A DNA stretch of 64,000 nucleotides from Pollutimonas sp035515055 (GTDB lineage Bacteria; Pseudomonadota; Gammaproteobacteria; Burkholderiales; Burkholderiaceae_B), in contig DATJBV010000068.1 of NCBI GenBank assembly GCA_035515055.1, positions 1 to 64,000 on the forward strand, read 5' to 3'. The notes below the pieces were generated by a model that did not search any database, had not been told where the DNA came from, and was given only the letters and a program-made list of their open reading frames with translations. The position numbers were made by a program, and so were the translations under genes. Below are positions 58,382-64,000 of the stretch, in pieces. Position 1 is the stretch's first letter. Every line of letters starts with the position of its first letter.

Positions 58382-59863
58382 ATGGGTTTCGGACAAGGCT
58401 TAAGCGGTTTGAATGCCGCATCGCAAACACTGGACGTCATCGGCAACAACATCGCCAACTCGGGCACGGTGGGCTTCAAGTCGTCCACCGCCACGTTCGC
58501 CGACGTCTACGCCAGTTCGCGCGTCGGCCTGGGCGTGCAGGTGGCCAGCATCAACCAGCGTTTCACCATCGGAACCATATCGGGTACAGGCAACCAGTTC
58601 GATATGGCCATCGATGGCGCCAAGGGTATGTTCCGGGTTGAAGACCAGAGCGGCAACGTGCTTTACACCCGCAATGGCCAGTTCTTTGCGAATAAAGATA
58701 ATTACATCGTAAACGCCCAGGGCCAGCGCCTGACCGGTTACGTCGGCGCTGCAACGACGCCTACGCCCATCATGGTGCCGGTAGGAAATATTGCTCCCCA
58801 GGCAACGACAGGCATCACAACGAAAGCCAACTTCGATGCGAATAAGCCGTTGGCGGGCAATGCGGTGGCGGAAGTCATCGGTCAAGTATCGATGACGACT
58901 GGCGGCGTGACTACGTCAAGTTACTACACCTTGGTCGGTGGGGTTTTTGCCTGGACGGACAGCACTGGTGCGCCAGCCCCAGCTCCGGCCGATGCCGTCT
59001 ACACAACGGGCGATCCGGTTCAAACAGTTACCGTTGCCGGCGGCATACCCTCTGTTGGCGGCTTGCCGGCTTCGGGGGCAAATACATTCGCTGACGGCCC
59101 AGCGAACACTGCTTACGTGACCCCTGTTGCACCCATTGCCTTCAATCCGGCTGTGGCGGCAAGCTTCACTCACTCCCTCAACATGGACGTCTACGACTCG
59201 CTGGGCAATGCCCATCAGTTCACGCAATACTTTGCGAAGCGCGAAGCAGTTCCTGGCGTCAATGAGAGCGTGTGGGATGCGTATTACCTGCTAGACGGTA
59301 ATCCTGTAACGACACCCGCCTCGCAGCAATTACGTTTTGGCGATGGCGGCCGCTTGTTGGCCCCCACAGCCCCTGTTGCCATTACCGTAGCCAATGTGGG
59401 CGGCGCGGCGTCTCCCGCTGCTGACCTTGCGCTTTCCGTCGACTATGGCAACTCGACCCAGTTCGGCGGCCCGTTCTCGCCCAACTTTACGCAAACCGGC
59501 TACGCCACCGGCGAATACACCAGCATGTCAATCGCGGCCGATGGTTCCATCGTGGCCAGCTACACGAACGGTGAAGTCAAATCGGTCGGAACGCTGGTGC
59601 TGGCCGACTTCAATAACTTGCAAGGCCTACAGCCGTCGGGCGGCAATGCCTGGCGCGAAACGTCTGCATCCGGCCAGCCAATTCTGGGCACGCCCGGCAC
59701 GAACAGCCTGGCGTCCATCAAGGGCCAGGCTGTGGAAGAGTCGAACGTCGACATGAGCCAGGAACTGGTCAACATGATCATTGCGCAGCGCACCTACCAA
59801 GCCAACGCACAAACGATCAAGACGCAGGATCAGGTCTTGCAGACCTTGATCAACCTGCGCTAG
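58382..59863 (+). CDS. flgE: Flagellar hook protein FlgE
   Basis: A protein of 493 residues. The N-terminal GLSGLNAASQTLDVIGNNIANSGTVGFKSS and C-terminal SNVDMSQELVNMIIAQRTYQANAQTI are the conserved D0 helices. The middle variable domains are longer than in E. coli (about 400 residues) and rich in Ala, Gly, Thr and Pro. AGAGG lies before ATG. The gap of 82 bases from flgD has no clear hairpin. Confidence 0.96.
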   Translation: MGFGQGLSGLNAASQTLDVIGNNIANSGTVGFKSSTATFADVYASSRVGLGVQVASINQRFTIGTISGTGNQFDMAIDGAKGMFRVEDQSGNVLYTRNGQFFANKDNYIVNAQGQRLTGYVGAATTPTPIMVPVGNIAPQATTGITTKANFDANKPLAGNAVAEVIGQVSMTTGGVTTSSYYTLVGGVFAWTDSTGAPAPAPADAVYTTGDPVQTVTVAGGIPSVGGLPASGANTFADGPANTAYVTPVAPIAFNPAVAASFTHSLNMDVYDSLGNAHQFTQYFAKREAVPGVNESVWDAYYLLDGNPVTTPASQQLRFGDGGRLLAPTAPVAITVANVGGAASPAADLALSVDYGNSTQFGGPFSPNFTQTGYATGEYTSMSIAADGSIVASYTNGEVKSVGTLVLADFNNLQGLQPSGGNAWRETSASGQPILGTPGTNSLASIKGQAVEESNVDMSQELVNMIIAQRTYQANAQTIKTQDQVLQTLINLR

Positions 59864-59872
59864 GCCGGGTAA

Positions 59873-60619
59873 ATGGACCGCATCATCTACACCGCCGCTG
59901 GCGGGGCCGCGCGGGTGCTGGAGCAGCAGGCTGTCATCAGCAACAACATGGCCAACACCAGTACGACCGGTTTCCGGGAGCAAATGGCCATTTATCGGTC
60001 TGTTCCCGTGGTGGGGCAGCCAGGGCTGCCTACGCGCGTCTCCACGGTAACGGCTACGCCGGGCAGCAGTTTCTCGCAAGGCGTCATGGCCGAAACCGGC
60101 CATGCCCTCGACATTGCCATTACCGGCGAAGGCTGGTTCAGCGTCCAGACGCCGCAAGGCGAGGCCTATACGCGCGCGGGCGAACTGGCGGTGAACGTAA
60201 ATGGCTTGCTCGTTACGCAACAAGGCTTGCCTGTGCTGTCCAACGACGGCGCGCCCGTCGAAATTCCCGATCGCGGCATTGTCACTTTTTCTGGCGATGG
60301 GCAAATCTCGGCATTGGGCGCGGGCGACAACCCCGGCGATATCCAGAATCTGGGGCAGCTGAAGCTGGTAAATCCCGCGCCTGAAACCATGGTGCGTGGC
60401 GACGACGGACTGTTTCGAGTGGCCGGCGGCCAAGCCGCCCAAGCCTCACCGCAAGTGCGCATTGTCTCGGGCTTCCTGGAGAAAAGTAATGTGAATGCCG
60501 CGGAAGCAATGGTTGGCATGATCGCCAACGCCCGCAGGTTCGAGATGCAAATGAAAATAATTCAGGACGCGAGCACGAACGCCGAACGCGCCAACTCAAT
60601 ACTGTCGTCCAACGGCTAA
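59873..60619 (+). CDS. flgF: Proximal rod protein FlgF
   Basis: A protein of 248 residues with N-terminal QQAVISNNMANTSTTGFRE and C-terminal SNVNAAEAMVGMIANARRFEMQMKII. A middle domain carries EGWFSVQTPQGEAYTRAGEL. It is nine bases after flgE. Confidence 0.95.
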   Translation: MDRIIYTAAGGAARVLEQQAVISNNMANTSTTGFREQMAIYRSVPVVGQPGLPTRVSTVTATPGSSFSQGVMAETGHALDIAITGEGWFSVQTPQGEAYTRAGELAVNVNGLLVTQQGLPVLSNDGAPVEIPDRGIVTFSGDGQISALGAGDNPGDIQNLGQLKLVNPAPETMVRGDDGLFRVAGGQAAQASPQVRIVSGFLEKSNVNAAEAMVGMIANARRFEMQMKIIQDASTNAERANSILSSNG

Positions 60620-60634
60620 AGTCAAGGATTTGAA

Positions 60635-61420
60635 ATGATACGCTCACTATGGATTGCCAAGACCGGTCTGGAATCGCAACAGACCAACATGGATGTGATC
60701 TCGAACAACTTGGCCAACGTCAACACCACGGGCTTTAAACGCAGCCGTGCTGTGTTCGAAGACCTGATGTACCAGACCATACGCCAGCCGGGCGCACAGG
60801 TCGGCGCGGCCAACCAGCTGCCTTCGGGCTTGCAGTTGGGTACGGGCGTGCGCACGGTGGCAACCGAACGCATCCATACGCAGGGCAACCTGAAAGACAC
60901 TGGAAACAGCCTCGACATTGCTATTCAGGGCAAGGGCTTTCTGCAAGTGGAAATGCCGGACGGAACGTTTGGCTACACCCGCGACGGCAGCATGCAGGTG
61001 GACCAGAACGGTCAGCTGGTAACGGCCGGCGGCTACCCCATTCAGCCGCCCATCAATATCCCGGACAACGCCTTGACGATCAGTATTGCGCGCGACGGCA
61101 CCGTGTCGGTGACGCAGCCAGGCGCGGCCGGCACCAATGTGGAAATTGGCCAGTTGCAGCTGAGCACCTTCATCAACCCCACGGGCCTGCAAAGTGCTGG
61201 CGAGAACCTGTATGTGGAAACCGATGCGTCGGGTCCCGCCAATTTTGCGCAGCCGGGGCTGGACGGCGCAGGACTCGTGTTGCAGCAATATACCGAAACA
61301 TCCAACGTGAACGTGGCCGAGGAACTGGTCAACATGATCACCACCCAGCGGGCCTACGAAATGAATAGTAAGGCCATTTCAACATCCGACCAGATGCTGG
61401 CGCGCCTGACCCAACTGTAA
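60635..61420 (+). CDS. flgG: Distal rod protein FlgG
   Basis: A protein of 261 residues with LESQQTNMDVISNNLANVNTTGFKRSRA at the start and SNVNVAEELVNMITTQRAYEMNSKAIST at the end, the normal FlgG length and ends. AAGGA lies eight bases before ATG. It forms the distal drive-shaft inside the L and P rings. Confidence 0.97.
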   Translation: MIRSLWIAKTGLESQQTNMDVISNNLANVNTTGFKRSRAVFEDLMYQTIRQPGAQVGAANQLPSGLQLGTGVRTVATERIHTQGNLKDTGNSLDIAIQGKGFLQVEMPDGTFGYTRDGSMQVDQNGQLVTAGGYPIQPPINIPDNALTISIARDGTVSVTQPGAAGTNVEIGQLQLSTFINPTGLQSAGENLYVETDASGPANFAQPGLDGAGLVLQQYTETSNVNVAEELVNMITTQRAYEMNSKAISTSDQMLARLTQL

Positions 61421-62110
61421 ATGATAAAACGCCTTACCCAAGCAGTTGCAGTCCTGGCGGCGGTCGTCTTGTCCGGTTGCGCCTTGGTGCCCCCGGAACC
61501 CGTGGTGACCGGGCCACTGACGGCCGCACCGCCGCCTCCGCCGCCCGTCGTCATGGCTCAGGCCAATGGCTCAATTTATCAGCCAACAGCCTATGGAAAC
61601 TATCCGTTGTTCGAGGACCGGCGTCCACGCAACGTGGGTGATATCGTGACGGTCGTCATCCAGGAAAAGACGAATGCGGCCAAGAACGTACAGACGACTA
61701 CCGACCGCAGCGGCAGCGCGGGCTTCGGGGTAGGCCTAGCGCCAGCCATCCTGCCCACTGACCTCGGCGCGAAGCAAAACTTCGACATCACCGGCGAAAA
61801 CGCATCGCAGGGCAAGGGATCCACACGGGCGGACAACACGTTCTCCGGTACCCTGACGACAACCGTGGTGGGCGTTTTGTCCAACGGCAATCTCCAGATC
61901 GCCGGCGATAAGCAAATAGCCATCAACCGTGGCAGCGAGCACATCCGTTTTTCGGGCGTCGTCGACCCACGCTCCATTACGGGTTCCAATACCGTGTCAT
62001 CGACCCAAGTGGCCGATGCGCGTATCGAATTCCGCAGCAAGGGCACGATGGATGAAGTGCAGACCATGGGTTGGCTGCAACGCTTCTTCCTGAATGTTTC
62101 ACCGTTCTGA
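61421..62110 (+). CDS. flgH: Flagellar L-ring lipoprotein FlgH
   Basis: A protein of 229 residues that starts directly after the flgG stop. The lipoprotein signal has lipobox LSGC, lipidated Cys near residue 20. The mature part has RRPRNVGDIVTVVIQEKTNAAKN and ends GTMDEVQTMGWLQRFFLNVSPF. It builds the outer-membrane ring. Confidence 0.96.
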   Translation: MIKRLTQAVAVLAAVVLSGCALVPPEPVVTGPLTAAPPPPPPVVMAQANGSIYQPTAYGNYPLFEDRRPRNVGDIVTVVIQEKTNAAKNVQTTTDRSGSAGFGVGLAPAILPTDLGAKQNFDITGENASQGKGSTRADNTFSGTLTTTVVGVLSNGNLQIAGDKQIAINRGSEHIRFSGVVDPRSITGSNTVSSTQVADARIEFRSKGTMDEVQTMGWLQRFFLNVSPF

Positions 62111-62123
62111 CAAGGTACCGGCT

Positions 62124-63257
62124 TTGACTTTTTATTTCTCCAGCGCTCTACGCCAAGTCGGCGCCACGCTCGTCTTGGGCGCGCTGTGCATGCTGGCAGC
62201 GAATGCCGTGCAAGCCGAAAGAATCAAGGACCTGGCGTCTATTCAGGGCGTGCGGGCCAACCAGTTGATCGGCTATGGCCTCGTCGTCGGCCTGGACGGT
62301 AGCGGCGACCAGGTGCGCCAGACGCCATTTACCCAGCAAAGTCTTACCAATATGCTGTCGCAACTGGGTGTGACGGTGCCGCAAGGCACGAACATGCAGG
62401 TCAAGAACGTGGCGGCCGTCATCGTAACCGCAAGGCTGCCGGCATTCGCACAGCCCGGGCAGACCGTCGACGTAGTGGTCTCGTCCATGGGCAACGCAAA
62501 GAGCTTGCGCGGGGGTACCTTGTTGATGACGCCCATGAAGGGCGCGAACGGCCAGGTTTATGCCCTTGCGCAGGGTAACCTTCTGGTCGGCGGTGCCGGC
62601 GCGTCGGCCGGCGGTTCCAGCGTCCAGGTCAATCAATTGAACGGCGGCATTATTTCCAATGGCGCCATCGTTGAACGCAGCGTGCCCACCAGCTATGCGC
62701 GCGACGGCGTGATCAACCTCGAACTGAATACCACCGACTTCGGCGCGGCCCAGAATATGGTGGCAGCTCTGAATAAAAGGTTTGGCGCCAACACGGCGGC
62801 AGCCCTGGATGGCCGCGTGGTGCAGTTGCGCGGCCCGCAAGATCCGGCGGCCCAAGCGGCATTCCTTTCCCAGGTGGAGAATCTTCAGATCAATCTGCCG
62901 CCGGCGCGCGCGAAAGTGGTCATCAATGCGCGCACAGGATCAGTGGTCATGAATCGCACCGTCACTATCGACGAAGCGGCTATCGCCTATGGCAACCTTT
63001 CGGTCGTGATCAGCCAGGACATGGAGGTCAATCAGCCCGATACCCCGTTCGCCGGTGGCGAGACAGTAGTCACTCCTCGCACGTCGATCGAAATGCGTTC
63101 CGACGCTGGCAGCATACAGCGCGTGAAAACAAGCGCTAATCTGGCCGACGTGGTCAGCGCCTTGAATGCCTTGGGCGCCACGCCGCAAGATCTCCTGTCC
63201 ATTCTTCAAAACCTGAAGAGCGCCGGCGCCTTGCGCGCCGATCTGGAAATCATCTAG
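62124..63257 (+). CDS. flgI: Flagellar P-ring protein FlgI
   Basis: A protein of 377 residues from the chosen TTG start. The signal peptide ends near NAVQA and the mature chain starts ERIKDLASIQGVRANQLIGYG, the diagnostic FlgI opening. The end reads VVSALNALGATPQDLLSILQNLKSAGALRADLEI. TTG 62124 was chosen because AAGG at 62112-62115 is eight bases away. The alternative ATG 62094 overlaps flgH by 17 bases and lacks a ribosome site. It forms the ring in the peptidoglycan layer with FlgA help. Confidence 0.94.
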   Translation: MTFYFSSALRQVGATLVLGALCMLAANAVQAERIKDLASIQGVRANQLIGYGLVVGLDGSGDQVRQTPFTQQSLTNMLSQLGVTVPQGTNMQVKNVAAVIVTARLPAFAQPGQTVDVVVSSMGNAKSLRGGTLLMTPMKGANGQVYALAQGNLLVGGAGASAGGSSVQVNQLNGGIISNGAIVERSVPTSYARDGVINLELNTTDFGAAQNMVAALNKRFGANTAAALDGRVVQLRGPQDPAAQAAFLSQVENLQINLPPARAKVVINARTGSVVMNRTVTIDEAAIAYGNLSVVISQDMEVNQPDTPFAGGETVVTPRTSIEMRSDAGSIQRVKTSANLADVVSALNALGATPQDLLSILQNLKSAGALRADLEII

Positions 63258-63265
63258 GGACGACC

Positions 63266-64000
63266 ATGGCTTTCGTGCAATATATACCTCGCCCCAGCGC
63301 CGACGCGCCAAGCGCCATGGATTTCAGTGGGCTTAATAGCCTGAAGCAGGGTGTCAGCGCCGGCGCCAACGCGCCGCTGGATCAACAGAAAAAGGTCGCG
63401 CAACAATTCGAGGCCTTGTTCATCCAGCAGATGATGAAGCAGGCGCGCCAGTTGTCGTCCGCCATGCCCGGCCTGTTCGATAGCCAGCAAACGCGTTTGG
63501 CGCAAAGCATGAGCGATGAGCAAATGGCGTTGCAGCTTGCCGACCCGGGCCTGGGCCTGGCAGAGGCATTGCTGGCGCAGATCCAGGGTGGCGGCAACGT
63601 GGCCAGGACGGTCGGAACAGCGCCGGCCAGTTTGCCGGAGCTCGCCGCCAGCCGCGTGCCGGGCATGCGTTCGCGCATCGGCGAAGACCGTCGTAGCGAC
63701 GCGTCGTCAATCTCGGCCCTGATTGACATCCTGACCAAGAACCCATTGACCGACCGGATTTATTCGGCCATCAAGGGTGCGCCGGATCATATCCAGAATT
63801 TCGTCAGCAAGATGTCGGATGCCGCCAAGGTGGCTGCGGGCGAAAGTGGTGTGCCCGCCAAGCTGATCCTCAGCCAGGCGGCGCTGGAATCGGGCTGGGG
63901 CAAGCGCGAGATCAAGCACGAGGATGGCACGACAAGTCACAACCTATTCGGCATCAAGGCCGGTCCCAGCTGGAAAGGCAAGGTAGTCAATGTCATGACC
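63266..64000 (+). CDS. flgJ: Rod cap / peptidoglycan hydrolase FlgJ (3' end cut by window edge)
   Basis: The first 245 codons are present. The N-terminal rod-cap domain (about 35-110) includes VAQQFEALFIQQMMKQARQ. A linker follows, then the glucosaminidase-type muramidase domain begins near 175, with SKMSDAAKVAAGESGVPAKLILSQAALESGWGK (catalytic Glu in ALESGWG, about residue 209) and NLFGIKAGPSWKGK. It clears a path for the rod through the wall. The C-terminus lies beyond the window. It starts eight bases after flgI. Confidence 0.95.
   Translation, partial: MAFVQYIPRPSADAPSAMDFSGLNSLKQGVSAGANAPLDQQKKVAQQFEALFIQQMMKQARQLSSAMPGLFDSQQTRLAQSMSDEQMALQLADPGLGLAEALLAQIQGGGNVARTVGTAPASLPELAASRVPGMRSRIGEDRRSDASSISALIDILTKNPLTDRIYSAIKGAPDHIQNFVSKMSDAAKVAAGESGVPAKLILSQAALESGWGKREIKHEDGTTSHNLFGIKAGPSWKGKVVNVMT

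Noticed and set aside
1..64000. CRISPR arrays, rRNA genes, insertion sequences
   Set aside because: No regular spaced repeats, rRNA-like segments or transposase genes with terminal repeats were seen on reading both strands.

Overview
The window reads as chromosome from a betaproteobacterium of the order Burkholderiales, most likely the family Alcaligenaceae (Bordetella, Achromobacter, Pusillimonas and relatives). This rests on protein-level resemblance and on gene order: flhDC-motAB-cheAW-mcp-cheRBYZ, then flhBAF, then divergent flgAMN and flgBCDEFGHIJ. No database search was possible. Coding density is high, intergenic gaps are short, and codon use looks uniformly G+C-rich apart from the extreme left end.

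Layout, left to right. Bases 1-367 are the edge of an integrated element: the first 36 codons of a P4-type tyrosine integrase run off the left end, and its upstream iterons abut the 3' end of a tRNA-Thr(CGT) gene, the same isoacceptor as E. coli thrW, a known integration target. Bases 530-12460 are housekeeping and accessory single genes: a MAPEG protein, two AI-2E-family membrane proteins, a DUF3597 protein, tRNA-Asn, a ferritin-like protein, an EamA transporter, a FAD oxidoreductase fused to a Rieske domain, a patatin-like phospholipase, a LysR/YeiH pair, a SirB2 protein and a tautomerase.

Bases 12470-17320 form a nitric-oxide detoxification module. NorR is divergent from a hemerythrin-type Fe-S repair protein and a quinol-dependent NO reductase. 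The gap between them holds three GGT-N7-ACC NorR sites and a -24/-12 sigma-54 promoter. A chemoreceptor, a CadR-like regulator divergent from a Cd/Zn P-type ATPase, a SulP transporter and a small ribbon-helix-helix protein follow. A leftward run then carries a lipoate-ligase family protein, a TM2 protein and a methyltransferase.

Bases 26043-36130 are a complete glycerol-use locus. glpK-glpR lie leftward and glpS-T-P-Q-U-V-glpD lie rightward, so an ABC importer takes up glycerol, GlpK phosphorylates it and GlpD oxidises it. The two ATPase subunits carry complementary motif defects that predict one consensus and one degenerate ATP site.

Bases 36815-64000 are the motility regulon: master regulator FlhDC, stator MotAB, the chemotaxis pathway (no cheD), a receptor with no clear membrane span and an added C-terminal sensor-like region, export gate FlhBA, an unusually long FlhF (811 residues), the FlgN/FlgM/FlgA side with a near-perfect sigma-28 promoter before flgM, and the rod-hook-ring operon flgB to flgJ, which the right end cuts. 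No CRISPR array, rRNA or insertion sequence was seen. The most unusual signals are the asymmetric GlpS/GlpT pair, the FlhF extension and the island edge at tRNA-Thr.
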